64,000 nucleotides of DNA from SG-bin9 sp049323835 (GTDB taxonomy: Bacteria > Pseudomonadota > Alphaproteobacteria > Rhizobiales > Xanthobacteraceae): the NCBI GenBank assembly GCA_049323835.1, contig JBMOOJ010000075.1, positions 50,341 to 114,340 on the forward strand. The letters are read 5' to 3'. How positions within the stretch are numbered: the first letter of the stretch is position 1; each line of letters opens with the position of its first letter. The notes under the pieces were generated by a model that was not told the origin of the DNA, made no database searches, and saw nothing but the letters and a program-made list of their open reading frames with translations. Made by a program: the position numbers and the translations under genes. Positions 8,195 through 16,372 of the stretch are shown piece after piece.

Positions 8195-8833
8195 ACGTAC
8201 CTCCCATTTGATGGACGTGCCGGTCTCGCGCCGGCTTCGTCAGGATGACTAGCTCAAGAGACGTGTCGTTTCAGTCAATTCTCCTTCAGCTTCCGCTGCC
8301 GGTACCGGAAAGGAATTCCTTTCTCAAAAGTCCTTTACCGGGTCGCGCGCGTCTTCGATACGATCGAGAGTCCGAGAGATATTCCACAACACGAACCAAT
8401 GCGGATCGAGCGAGATCGAGCCGGAGTCTTTACTTGCCCGGCGCGTGCCAGTGTCAGCTATTGGTCATTGGTTGTGGTGACATTCCGCATCCGTAAACAA
8501 CAGCGCGCTGCAAGACCGGATATCAGCCTGTTGCAGTGAGCTGGCGTCCACCAGCATCGTCATCCGTTCCATCCCTCCCTGACGCCCATCTTGCTCGTAG
8601 GCTGCCGAAACCTATCTTGGTATATGATATGCCAGAGCACAAGTCCGTTTTGCGTGCAGACACGATTTTGGCGACGCAATATCGCCGATGCGAAAACAGC
8701 TTCGAACGGAACGCGATACAAAGCTTTTCACCTGTCGGCCGCACCGCCGCCAAGTAAAGCATACAGCATTGAAGTGCGATCCGCCGCATACGTGCGAAGC
8801 GGCGGCGATATTTCGATGCCGCATTCAAAACAT
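8195..8833. other. Gene-free interval between tctC and frc with an operator
   Basis: No convincing gene is visible on either strand across about 640 bases; short open frames here lack ribosome sites and family features. The stretch is the leader of the tctCBA operon and carries operator site 3 (8618-8634) and, at its right end, the frc terminator. The unusually long leader could hold a further promoter or small RNA, but I see no direct sign of one. Confidence 0.5.
8618..8634. promoter_or_regulatory. Putative GntR operator upstream of tctCBA (site 3)
   Basis: TGGTATATGATATGCCA fits TGGYAT-N5-ATRCCA in both halves. The only gene start it can serve is tctC on the minus strand, since frc ends to its right. 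Confidence 0.65.
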
Positions 8834-8864
8834 AAAAAAGGCCGGCGACCCGGTCGCCGGCCTT
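8834..8864 (-). terminator. Rho-independent terminator of oxc-frc
   Basis: Near-perfect 13-base arms (8838-8850 and 8852-8864) read on the minus strand as a GC-rich hairpin running into six Ts. It starts 25 bases after the frc stop. Confidence 0.92.
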
Positions 8865-8889
8865 CAAGTCCCGGTGTGAGCTGCGCGGC

Positions 8890-10170
8890 TTACTCAGCCG
8901 CAGCGACTTTCCGGGGAGGCTCGAGCGCGCCCGAGGCATGGATTTCAGCGAGTTGTTTGTCGTTGAATTCCAGCACCTGGCGCAGAATTTCCTCCGTGTG
9001 CTCGCCGAGCAGTGGCGAGCGCGTGACGACGGTCGGGCTGTCGGAGAGCTTGATCGGATTGCCGACCGACAGATACTTGCCGCGCTTCGGATGATCGACC
9101 TCAACCACCGTGCCGGTGGCGCGCAGCGACTGATCTTCAGCGAGTTCCTTCATCGACAGGATCGGGCCGCACGGAATGTCATCCTTGTTCAGGATTTCCA
9201 TGGCCTCGAACTTGGTTTTCGTCATCGTCCACTGTTCGATGCGCGCGAAAATCTCGTTCAGGCGCGGCAGCCGCGCCGGCGGCTTGGCATAGTTCGGATC
9301 GGTCTTCCACGACGGTTCACCGATAACGTCGCAGATCTTCTCCCAGACCGGCGCCTGGGTGATGAAGTAGATGTAGGCGTTCGGGTCGGTCTCCCAGCCC
9401 TTGCACTTGAGAATGCGGCCCGGCTGGCCACCGCCCGAGTCGTTGCCGGCGCGCGGCACGGCATCGCCGAACGGAACACCTTCGCCGAACTGGCTGTACT
9501 CCTTGAGCGGACCATGCGCGAGACGCTGCTGGTCGCGCAGCTTGACGCGCGCGAGATTGAGCACGCCGTCCTGCATGGCGGCGGTGACGCGCTGGCCCTT
9601 GCCGGTCATCGTGCGCTGATAGAGCGCCGTGACGATGCCGAGCGCGAGGTGGAGACCCGTGCCGCTGTCGCCGATCTGTGCGCCGGTGACGAGCGGCAGG
9701 CCGTCGCGGAAGCCGGTGGTGGAGGCAGCACCGCCAGTGCACTGTGCGACGTTCTCGTAGACCTTGCAGTCTTCATAAGGACCCGGACCGAAGCCCTTGA
9801 TCGAGGCGACGATCAGCTTGGGGTTGATCTGGTGAATGGTCTCCCACGGGAAGCCCATGCGATCGAGCACGCCAGGGCCGAAGTTCTCAACCAGCACGTC
9901 GCACTTCTTGATTAGCGCTGTGAGAACTTCCTTGCCCTTCGGGTTCTTGGTGTCGAGGGTGATCGACCGCTTGTTGTGATTGAGCATCGTGAAGTAGAGG
10001 CTGTCCGCGTTCGGGACATCCATCAGCTGACCGCGGGTGATGTCGCCGACGCCCGGCCGCTCCACCTTGATCACGTCCGCGCCGAACCAGGCGAGCAGCT
10101 GCGTGCAGGTCGGCCCCGACTGAACGTGGGTGAAATCAAGAATACGAACGCCCTTCAGCGCCTGTGTCAT
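8890..10170 (-). CDS. frc: Formyl-CoA:oxalate CoA-transferase
   Basis: 426 residues, close to the 428 of the Oxalobacter enzyme. This class III CoA-transferase moves CoA from formyl-CoA to oxalate, giving oxalyl-CoA and formate in the cytoplasm. The N-terminus RILDFTHVQSGPTCTQLLA and the catalytic aspartate in GAQIGDSGTG (D168, equivalent to Oxalobacter D169) are present, as is the flexible SGGGQPG loop (tetraglycine-type) that closes over the active site. It lies 90 bases after oxc on the same strand, with a hairpin in the gap, and is followed by a strong terminator. It belongs to the gntR-oxc-frc transcription unit and is the defining marker of the oxalate pathway here. Confidence 0.96.
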   Translation of the reverse strand: MTQALKGVRILDFTHVQSGPTCTQLLAWFGADVIKVERPGVGDITRGQLMDVPNADSLYFTMLNHNKRSITLDTKNPKGKEVLTALIKKCDVLVENFGPGVLDRMGFPWETIHQINPKLIVASIKGFGPGPYEDCKVYENVAQCTGGAASTTGFRDGLPLVTGAQIGDSGTGLHLALGIVTALYQRTMTGKGQRVTAAMQDGVLNLARVKLRDQQRLAHGPLKEYSQFGEGVPFGDAVPRAGNDSGGGQPGRILKCKGWETDPNAYIYFITQAPVWEKICDVIGEPSWKTDPNYAKPPARLPRLNEIFARIEQWTMTKTKFEAMEILNKDDIPCGPILSMKELAEDQSLRATGTVVEVDHPKRGKYLSVGNPIKLSDSPTVVTRSPLLGEHTEEILRQVLEFNDKQLAEIHASGALEPPRKVAAAE

Positions 10171-10223
10171 CGTCTGCTCCGTGTCAATCAGCGCCTTCTG
10201 ACGCCAAAGTTCGAGAAAACATG

Positions 10224-10246
10224 GCCGGGAGCTACGCGCTCCCGGC
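10224..10246 (-). other. Hairpin in the oxc-frc intergenic gap
   Basis: GCCGGGAGC (10224-10232), loop TACGC, GCTCCCGGC (10238-10246) is a perfect 9-bp stem between oxc and frc. Without a T-run on the minus strand it is more likely an RNA processing or stabilising element than a full terminator; it could tune the Oxc to Frc ratio. Confidence 0.5.
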
Positions 10247-10260
10247 GCGATTGAAAAGCC

Positions 10261-11997
10261 CTATTTCTTCTTCTGCAGAACGCTCTGCGGATTGAGATTG
10301 CCGATGCGGCCGCTCTCGCTGCCCGCCGCCGGGTCGATGACCGCGTTGATGAGCGTCGGCTTGCCCGAGTCCATCGCCGCATTGACCGCGCGCTTGAGCT
10401 CGTCCGGCGAGGTCGCGTTGATGCCGACGCCGCCGAAAGCCTCCATCATCCTGTCGTAGCGCGCGCCCTTGACGAAGACCGTCGGCGCAACGTCCGGACC
10501 GCCGGTCGGATTCACATCCGTGCCGCGGTAGATGCCGTCATTGTTGAAGACGACGATGCAGACCGGCAGGTTGTAGCGGCAGATCGTCTCGACCTCCATG
10601 CCGGAGAAACCGAACGCACTGTCGCCCTCGATCGCCAGCACCGGCTTGCCGGTCTCGACGGCCGCGGCGATGCAGTAGCCCATGCCGATGCCCATGATGC
10701 CCCAGGTGCCGACGTCGATCCGCTTGCGCGGCTTGTACATGTCAACGATGCCGCGGGCGAGGTCGAGCGTGTTGGCGCCTTCGTTGACGAGGATCGCGTC
10801 GGGCCGCTCGGCGATGATCGTGCGCAGAACGCCAAGCGCCCCGTGATAGTCCATCGGCGAATTGTTGTTCATCAGCTTCGGCGCCATCTTCGCGATGTTG
10901 TCATCGCGCTTCGATGTCACCGTCTTGATCCAGTCGGGCGATGGCTTCTGCCAGGACTTGCCCATACCTTCGAGCAGTGCGTTCACGCAGGAGCCGATAT
11001 CGCCGACAACCGGCGCAACGATCTCGACGTTAGAGTCCATTTCCTTCGGCTCGATGTCGATCTGGATGAACTTCTTCGGCGCGTCGCCCCAGGTCTTGCC
11101 CTTGCCGTGCGACAGTAGCCAGTTGAGGCGTGCGCCGATCAGCATGACGACGTCGGAGTCCTTCAACACTGTCGAACGCGCCGCACCGGCGCACTGCGGA
11201 TGTGTGTCCGGCAGCAGACCCTTCGCCATGCTCATCGGCAGGAACGGGATGCCCGAGGTTTCGACCAGCGCCTTCACGGCGTCGTCGGCCTGCGCGTAGG
11301 CCGCGCCCTTGCCGAGAATGATCAGCGGCTTCTTTGCTGACTTCAGCACGTCGAGCGCGCGCTTGACGGCATCGGGCGCGGGAATCTGCGCGGGGGCCGC
11401 GTCGATCACCTTCACCAGCGATTTCCGGCCAGCGTCGGCATTCATCACCTGGCCGAACAGTTTGGCCGGCAGATCGAGATAGACGCCGCCGGGACGGCCG
11501 GAGACCGCCGCACGAATGGCACGCGCGAGACCGATACCGATGTCCTGTGCGTGTAGCACGCGGAACGCGGCCTTGCAGAGCGGCTTGGCGATCGCAAGTT
11601 GATCCATCTCCTCGTAGTCGCCCTGCTGAAGGTCGACGATTTCGCGCTCGGACGAGCCGGAGATCAGGATCATCGGGAAGCAGTTGGTGGTGGCGTGCGC
11701 GAGCGCGGTCAGGCCGTTGAGGAAGCCCGGCGCAGAAACGGTGAGACATACGCCCGGCTTCTTGGTGAGATAACCGGCGATCGACGCGGCATAACCGGCA
11801 GCCTGCTCGTGACGGAACGACAGCACGCGAATGCCTTCGGCCTGCGCCATGCGGCCGAAATCGGTGATCGGAATGCCCGGCACGCCGTAGATCGTGTTGA
11901 GCCCGTTCAGCTTGAGCGCATCGATGATCAGATGGAAACCATCGGTCAGCTCTTGCTCCGCTGCATTTGCAGCAATGCTCTGTACGACTGCGGACAT
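10261..11997 (-). CDS. oxc: Oxalyl-CoA decarboxylase
   Basis: 578 residues, matching the family length (about 568). A thiamine diphosphate enzyme that converts oxalyl-CoA to formyl-CoA and CO2. The N-terminal PYR domain has IYGVPGIPITDFGRMAQ and the catalytic glutamate in FRHEQAAGYA (E64). The C-terminal PP domain has the ThDP/Mg motif starting EGDSAFGFSG and ending VFNNDGIYRG; the tyrosine of the latter is an active-site residue in Oxalobacter Oxc. The middle domain contains the ADP-activator binding fold typical of this family. It is located 53 bases downstream of the gntR gene and upstream of frc; product formyl-CoA feeds back to Frc. Confidence 0.96.
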   Translation of the reverse strand: MSAVVQSIAANAAEQELTDGFHLIIDALKLNGLNTIYGVPGIPITDFGRMAQAEGIRVLSFRHEQAAGYAASIAGYLTKKPGVCLTVSAPGFLNGLTALAHATTNCFPMILISGSSEREIVDLQQGDYEEMDQLAIAKPLCKAAFRVLHAQDIGIGLARAIRAAVSGRPGGVYLDLPAKLFGQVMNADAGRKSLVKVIDAAPAQIPAPDAVKRALDVLKSAKKPLIILGKGAAYAQADDAVKALVETSGIPFLPMSMAKGLLPDTHPQCAGAARSTVLKDSDVVMLIGARLNWLLSHGKGKTWGDAPKKFIQIDIEPKEMDSNVEIVAPVVGDIGSCVNALLEGMGKSWQKPSPDWIKTVTSKRDDNIAKMAPKLMNNNSPMDYHGALGVLRTIIAERPDAILVNEGANTLDLARGIVDMYKPRKRIDVGTWGIMGIGMGYCIAAAVETGKPVLAIEGDSAFGFSGMEVETICRYNLPVCIVVFNNDGIYRGTDVNPTGGPDVAPTVFVKGARYDRMMEAFGGVGINATSPDELKRAVNAAMDSGKPTLINAVIDPAAGSESGRIGNLNPQSVLQKKK

Positions 11998-12050
11998 CCG
12001 CTTTCTCCCTGACTTTTTTCTCCGGCGTTTTTATCGCCGCTATCCAACAA

Positions 12051-12788
12051 CTATCCAAACAACTCTTGGCCGTGCGTTTCGACGTAGGCGGCAAGACCGA
12101 GCGTGTGATCGCGTGCGCGCTTCTCAGCCAGTTCCGTATCGCGCTCTTCAAGCGCTTCGATGATCGCGAGGTGCTCGGGTAGCGACGCGGCGATGCGTTC
12201 CTGACGTCCGATGGTGAGCTGGCGATAGCCGCGCACATGCAGAAGGATGTCGTTGGTCATGTCGACCAGAACCGGCGACTCGCTGAGTGACAGGAGCGCC
12301 TGGTGGAACGCGATGTTCGCCTTCGAGTATTCCTCGATGTTGTCCTGAGGCAGCCTGTCCTTGCTGAAGTCCTTGAAGAAACCACGCAGCGCCGTGATGT
12401 CCTTCTTGCGCGCCGTGGTTGTAATCAATCGCGCTGCCATGCTCTCTAGCGCGGCCCAGGCGCGGATCATGTCGACGATCTCGGTCTTGGTCTTGCGCAC
12501 CACGACAATACCACGGCGTGGAACCGTCTTCACAAAACCGTCTTGTTCCAGCATCGCGATCGCTTCACGGATCGGCGTACGGCTGACGCCAAGCCGTTCG
12601 GACAGCGCCCGCTCATCGAGCATCACCGGATCTGGCGTGGCGTAGATGTCCATCTTCAGGATCGCGTCCTTCAAGGCCTCATAGGCCTTGTTCTTGAAAC
12701 TCGTTTCCGGCGCGATGCGGACGACAGAAATCCCCGCATCAGGCGCGACCTTCGTCGCTTTCTTTGCGTCGTTTGCAGCCATGATCAT
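12051..12788 (-). CDS. GntR-family transcriptional regulator (FadR/FCD subfamily), candidate oxalate regulator
   Basis: 245 residues. The N-terminal winged helix-turn-helix (about 32-100) has ERALSERLGVSRTPIREAI followed by the wing VPRRGIVVV; the C-terminal part is an all-helical FCD ligand domain (about 105-240) with metal-binding type residues such as the HQALL and H-rich region near LPEHLAII. FCD regulators bind organic acids and usually repress. It heads the minus-strand unit gntR-oxc-frc, and two 17-bp operators (12840, 12922) lie in its divergent promoter region with the acyl-CoA synthetase. The same palindrome appears before four other transcription units, so it is proposed as the regulon repressor, with oxalate, oxalyl-CoA or formyl-CoA as the possible effector. 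The start may be the third codon (12782). Confidence 0.88.
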   Translation of the reverse strand: MIMAANDAKKATKVAPDAGISVVRIAPETSFKNKAYEALKDAILKMDIYATPDPVMLDERALSERLGVSRTPIREAIAMLEQDGFVKTVPRRGIVVVRKTKTEIVDMIRAWAALESMAARLITTTARKKDITALRGFFKDFSKDRLPQDNIEEYSKANIAFHQALLSLSESPVLVDMTNDILLHVRGYRQLTIGRQERIAASLPEHLAIIEALEERDTELAEKRARDHTLGLAAYVETHGQELFG

Positions 12789-12839
12789 CTCCGTTCCTCG
12801 GGAGACGAGAGGATATCACCGCTGAACATGCCGTGTACG

Positions 12840-12856
12840 TGGCATGCCAAATGCCA
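12840..12856. promoter_or_regulatory. Putative GntR operator near gntR-oxc-frc promoter (site 4)
   Basis: TGGCATGCCAAATGCCA fits TGGYAT-N5-ATRCCA perfectly. On the minus strand a consensus TTGACA (12865-12860) lies three bases before it, so the operator occupies the -35/-10 spacer of a likely gntR-oxc-frc promoter. Confidence 0.72.
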
Positions 12857-12921
12857 GACTGTCAAGGTGAGGTTCTGCACAACAACCCTCGCCCACGAAA
12901 CGCGCTTGACAATAACAATCT

Positions 12922-12938
12922 TGGCATACCAAATGCCA
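12922..12938. promoter_or_regulatory. Putative GntR operator near acyl-CoA synthetase promoter (site 5)
   Basis: TGGCATACCAAATGCCA differs from site 4 by one base in the spacer. On the plus strand TTGACA (12906-12911) ends ten bases before it; alternatively TTGGCA (12921) and TAAAAT (12943) make a 16-bp-spaced promoter that it overlaps. Either way it would repress the divergent ligase gene. Confidence 0.72.
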
Positions 12939-13102
12939 CAAGTAAAATAATTGTCGTCACAGGCCGTTATTTTGTGGATGGCATTCCCTAATCTGCGAGC
13001 GCCTCACGCTTGCGGAGGTGGCGAGAATTCATGCGCGCGGGACCACCGTCCAAAGGCTCGCTCGCGCCCGCAAGTCAAAAATGGACGTCACAGGAGGAAC
13101 TC

Positions 13103-15268
13103 ATGTCACCACAGGACGCAGCCCGCAAAGTCGACGCTGGATCGCAGGCCGCAACCGCAGTGCGGAAGGTGCTCGACGCAGTTAAAGCGGACGGACGCAC
13201 CAGCCTGACCGCTCCCGAGGGCAAGCTCGTCTGTGACGCCTACGGAATTCCGGTTCCGAAGGAAGGGCTTGCGAAATCCGCCGCCGATGCCGGCAAGCTG
13301 GCCAGCGGCATGGGTTTCCCGGTGGTGATGAAGATCGTTTCGCCGGACATCCTGCACAAGACCGAAGCCGGGGGCGTCATCGTCGGTGTGAAGACCGCGG
13401 CCGACGCCGAAAAGGCGTACGACACCATTCTCGCCAACGCGAAGAAGTACAAGGCCGACGCCAAGATCGAGGGCATCCAGGTTCAGCAGATGCTGATGGG
13501 CGGCACTGAAGTCATCGTCGGCGCCGTCACCGACGGCTCGTTCGGCAAGCTCGTGGCCTTCGGTCTCGGCGGCGTGCTGGTCGAAGTGCTGAAGGACGTG
13601 ACCTTCCGCCTCGCGCCTGCGACCAAGGACGACGCGCTCTCGATGCTCGACGGCATCCAGGCTCATGAGATGCTGAAGGGCGTGCGCGGCAGCGACCCGG
13701 TCAACCGCGAAGCGCTTGCCAACATCATCGTCAACGTTTCACAGCTCGTCAGCGACTTCCCGGAAATCACCGAACTCGACCTCAATCCGGTGTTCGCAAC
13801 AAAGGCTGACGCGATTGCCGCCGACGTGCGCATCGTCGTCGACTTCGAGCCGAAGGAAGCGCGGCCGCGTCCGAAGCACGACGACATCGTGCGGCAGATG
13901 AACAAGATCATGAAGCCGAAGGCGGTCGCCGTGATCGGCGCCTCGGGTGAGACCGGCAAGATCGGCAACTCGGTGATGAAGAACCTCATCAACGGCGGCT
14001 ACAAGGGTCAGATCTATCCGATCCATCCGAAGGCCGACGACATCCTCGGCATCAAGGCCTACAAGTCGGTGAAGGACGTTCCGGGCGAGATCGACATCGC
14101 CGTGTTCGCGATTCCGCAGCCGCTCGTTCCTGCCGCCCTCACCGAGTGCGGCGAGAAGAAGATCCAGGGCGCGATCCTCATTCCGTCGGGTTTTGCCGAG
14201 ACCGGCAACGTCGAAGCGCAGGAAGAGATCAAGGCGATCGGACAGAAGTACGGCGTCCGTCTGATGGGCCCGAACATCTACGGCTTCTACTATCTGCACG
14301 AGAACCTGTGCGCGACGTTCTGCACGGCCTACGACGTGAAGGGCAAGGCCGCACTGTCGTCGCAGTCCGGCGGCATCGGCATGGCGATCATCGGTTTCTC
14401 GCGCTCGGCGAAGATGGGCGTGTCGGCGATCGTCGGCCTCGGCAACAAGTCGGACATCGACGAGGACGATCTGCTCACCTTCTTCGAACAGGACGACAAC
14501 ACCCAGATCATCGCCCAGCACTGCGAGGATCTGAAGGACGGCCGCGCATTCGCCGAGGTCGCCCGCCGCGTCTCGAAGAAGAAGCCGGTTGTCGTGCTCA
14601 AGGCCGGCCGCACCTCGGCGGGCGCCAAGGCCGCATCCTCGCACACCGGCGCGCTCGCCGGCGACGACAAGATCTACGAGGATGTGTTCAACCAGTCCGG
14701 CGTCATTCGCGCACGCTCGCTGCGCGACATGCTCGAGTTCGCGCGCGGTATCCCGGTGCTGCCGACGCCGAAGGGCGAGAACGTCGTCATCATCACCGGC
14801 GCCGGCGGTTCGGGCGTGCTGCTCTCGGACGCCTGCGTCGACAACAACCTCAAGCTGATGGCGATGCCGCCGGACCTCGATGCGGCCTTCCGCAAGTTCA
14901 TTCCGCCGTTCGGCGCGGCCGGCAACCCGGTCGACATCACCGGCGGCGAACCGCCGATCACCTACGTCAACACGGTTCGCCTCGGCCTCTCCGATCCGCG
15001 CATCCATGCGCTGATCCTCGGCTACTGGCATACGATCGTGACGCCGCCGATGGTGTTCGCCAAGAACATGGTCGAGGTGAAGAACGAGATGAAGGCCAAG
15101 GGCATCGAGAAGCCGATGGTCGCGTCGCTCGCCGGCGACGTCGAGGTCGAAGAAGCCTGCGACTATCTGTATCAGAATGGCATCGTCGCTTACCCGTACT
15201 CGACCGAAATCCCGGTCGCCGTGCTGGGTGCGAAGTACAAGTGGGCCCGCGGCGCGGGCCTGCTCTAA
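13103..15268 (+). CDS. ADP-forming acyl-CoA synthetase (acetate-CoA ligase family), beta-alpha fusion
   Basis: 721 residues from ATG 13103, chosen because AGGAGGAA ends six bases upstream; the longer upstream frame lacks such a site. The N-terminal third (about 30-240) is an ATP-grasp domain with FPVVMKIVSPDILHKTEAGG. A CoA-binding Rossmann domain (about 265-395, AVIGASGETGKIGN) and a succinyl-CoA-ligase-like domain with the phospho-histidine loop SSHTGALAGDD (H514) follow. The order ATP-grasp then CoA-binding is the reverse of the common PatZ/Acs-like order. The reaction is acid + ATP + CoA = acyl-CoA + ADP + Pi. Being divergent from gntR-oxc-frc and under operator 5, it may make formyl-CoA or oxalyl-CoA to prime Frc, or run backwards to conserve energy; substrate is inferred only. 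Confidence 0.85.
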   Translation: MSPQDAARKVDAGSQAATAVRKVLDAVKADGRTSLTAPEGKLVCDAYGIPVPKEGLAKSAADAGKLASGMGFPVVMKIVSPDILHKTEAGGVIVGVKTAADAEKAYDTILANAKKYKADAKIEGIQVQQMLMGGTEVIVGAVTDGSFGKLVAFGLGGVLVEVLKDVTFRLAPATKDDALSMLDGIQAHEMLKGVRGSDPVNREALANIIVNVSQLVSDFPEITELDLNPVFATKADAIAADVRIVVDFEPKEARPRPKHDDIVRQMNKIMKPKAVAVIGASGETGKIGNSVMKNLINGGYKGQIYPIHPKADDILGIKAYKSVKDVPGEIDIAVFAIPQPLVPAALTECGEKKIQGAILIPSGFAETGNVEAQEEIKAIGQKYGVRLMGPNIYGFYYLHENLCATFCTAYDVKGKAALSSQSGGIGMAIIGFSRSAKMGVSAIVGLGNKSDIDEDDLLTFFEQDDNTQIIAQHCEDLKDGRAFAEVARRVSKKKPVVVLKAGRTSAGAKAASSHTGALAGDDKIYEDVFNQSGVIRARSLRDMLEFARGIPVLPTPKGENVVIITGAGGSGVLLSDACVDNNLKLMAMPPDLDAAFRKFIPPFGAAGNPVDITGGEPPITYVNTVRLGLSDPRIHALILGYWHTIVTPPMVFAKNMVEVKNEMKAKGIEKPMVASLAGDVEVEEACDYLYQNGIVAYPYSTEIPVAVLGAKYKWARGAGLL

Positions 15269-15279
15269 CAATATACCAG

Positions 15280-15304
15280 CGCCGCGCCGGTATCCGGCGC
15301 GGCG
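15280..15304 (+). terminator. Terminator-like hairpin after the acyl-CoA synthetase gene
   Basis: An 11-bp perfect GC stem (CGCCGCGCCGG, loop TAT, 15294-15304) begins 12 bases after the stop codon. No real T-run follows. Confidence 0.55.
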
Positions 15305-15356
15305 GCGTTCTGCTATCAGTGCCGCCCTTCATTTTTGACCCAGGCAGTCGATAGCG

Positions 15357-16196
15357 ATGCGGAAGCCCGTAATCCGCCGGAAATCCGGCGACAACACCGA
15401 GGGCGAATCGGACGTCCGTGACGGCGGCGTTCAATCCGTTGATCGCGCGCTGTTGCTGATCGAAACGCTCGCCGAAGATGACGAAGGCTACCGCCTCACC
15501 GACCTCGCCCTTCGCACCGGCCTTTCCACCTCCACCGTTCACCGCCTGCTGACGACGCTGGAAAAACGCCGTTTCGTCCAGTTCGATCGTAACGGCTCGA
15601 TCTGGCACATCGGCGCGCGCACCTTCTCCGTCGGCTCGACGTTTGCGCGCCGCAAGAACTTCACCACGCATGCGATGCCGTATCTGCGGCGGCTGCGCGA
15701 CCAGACGCGCGAAACCGCAAATCTCGCCGTCGTCGACGACGCCTCGATCATCGTGCTAACCCGCATCGAAAGCCGCGAAATTATGCGCTCCGTGACGAAG
15801 GTCGGCGGTCGTGTGGCCATGGTCGCATCCGGCGTCGGCAAGGCCGTGCTCGCGACCTACTCCGATGAAGACGTGCACGTGATCATCCAGCGTCAGGGCA
15901 TGCCGCGGCTGACGGAGAAGTCGATCACACGCCCGGGCGAACTGCTGAAGGAACTTCAGACAATCCGCCGCCAGGGTTACGCAGTCGATGACGAGGAAGC
16001 GCGCATCGGTTTGCGCTGCGTCGCCGCCGTCGTCTACAACGATTGCAGCGAACCGCTCGCCGCGATTTCGGTGTCGGGCATGCCATCGCGCATCACCGAC
16101 GAACGCCTGCCGCAGATCGGCAAGATCGTGTGCGACACGGCTGCCGAACTCACGGCTGCACTCGGCGGCAAGCCGCCTGCGCCACGCGCGCCGTAA
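15357..16196 (+). CDS. IclR-family transcriptional regulator
   Basis: 279 residues. The winged helix-turn-helix lies at about 20-85 (YRLTDLALRTGLSTSTVHRLLTTL is the recognition segment, here broken for length), and the C-terminal effector-binding domain at about 100-265 contains GKAVLAT and the typical GYAVDDEEARIGLRCVAA followed by ISVSGMPSR, a classical IclR signature. It lies 176 bases before gcl on the same strand. IclR members such as AllR control glyoxylate genes, so control of gcl by glyoxylate is plausible. No IclR site could be fixed in the gap. Confidence 0.9.
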   Translation: MRKPVIRRKSGDNTEGESDVRDGGVQSVDRALLLIETLAEDDEGYRLTDLALRTGLSTSTVHRLLTTLEKRRFVQFDRNGSIWHIGARTFSVGSTFARRKNFTTHAMPYLRRLRDQTRETANLAVVDDASIIVLTRIESREIMRSVTKVGGRVAMVASGVGKAVLATYSDEDVHVIIQRQGMPRLTEKSITRPGELLKELQTIRRQGYAVDDEEARIGLRCVAAVVYNDCSEPLAAISVSGMPSRITDERLPQIGKIVCDTAAELTAALGGKPPAPRAP

Positions 16197-16372
16197 CGTC
16201 GGTCCTGACGGTCCTGCACATAGATATGCTTTCACCGGATTTTCGCCGGTAATTGACTGATTCAATACGAGATTCCGTTTCGACCATCACAGCGCGGGAA
16301 ACAAAATCCCGTTGATTGAGAGCATGCGCTCCGAGCGCGATCATCGCATCCGAAACTTAATCGAGGTGCGAC

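Noticed and set aside
8245..8757. Two small plus-strand frames in the tctC-frc gap
   Set aside because: No ribosome sites or recognisable features, and the second contains operator site 3.
12979..12996. TGGCAT in the leader of the acyl-CoA synthetase gene as a seventh operator
   Set aside because: Only one half-site is present; the partner position lacks ATRCCA.
13739..15271. 510-codon minus-strand frame opposite the acyl-CoA synthetase
   Set aside because: Shadow frame; the plus-strand protein has all ligase motifs.
15271..15279. ATACCA word just after the acyl-CoA synthetase stop, like one operator half
   Set aside because: The bases where the second half should be (six bases before a five-base spacer) do not match TGGYAT, and the spot is at the 3' end of a gene.
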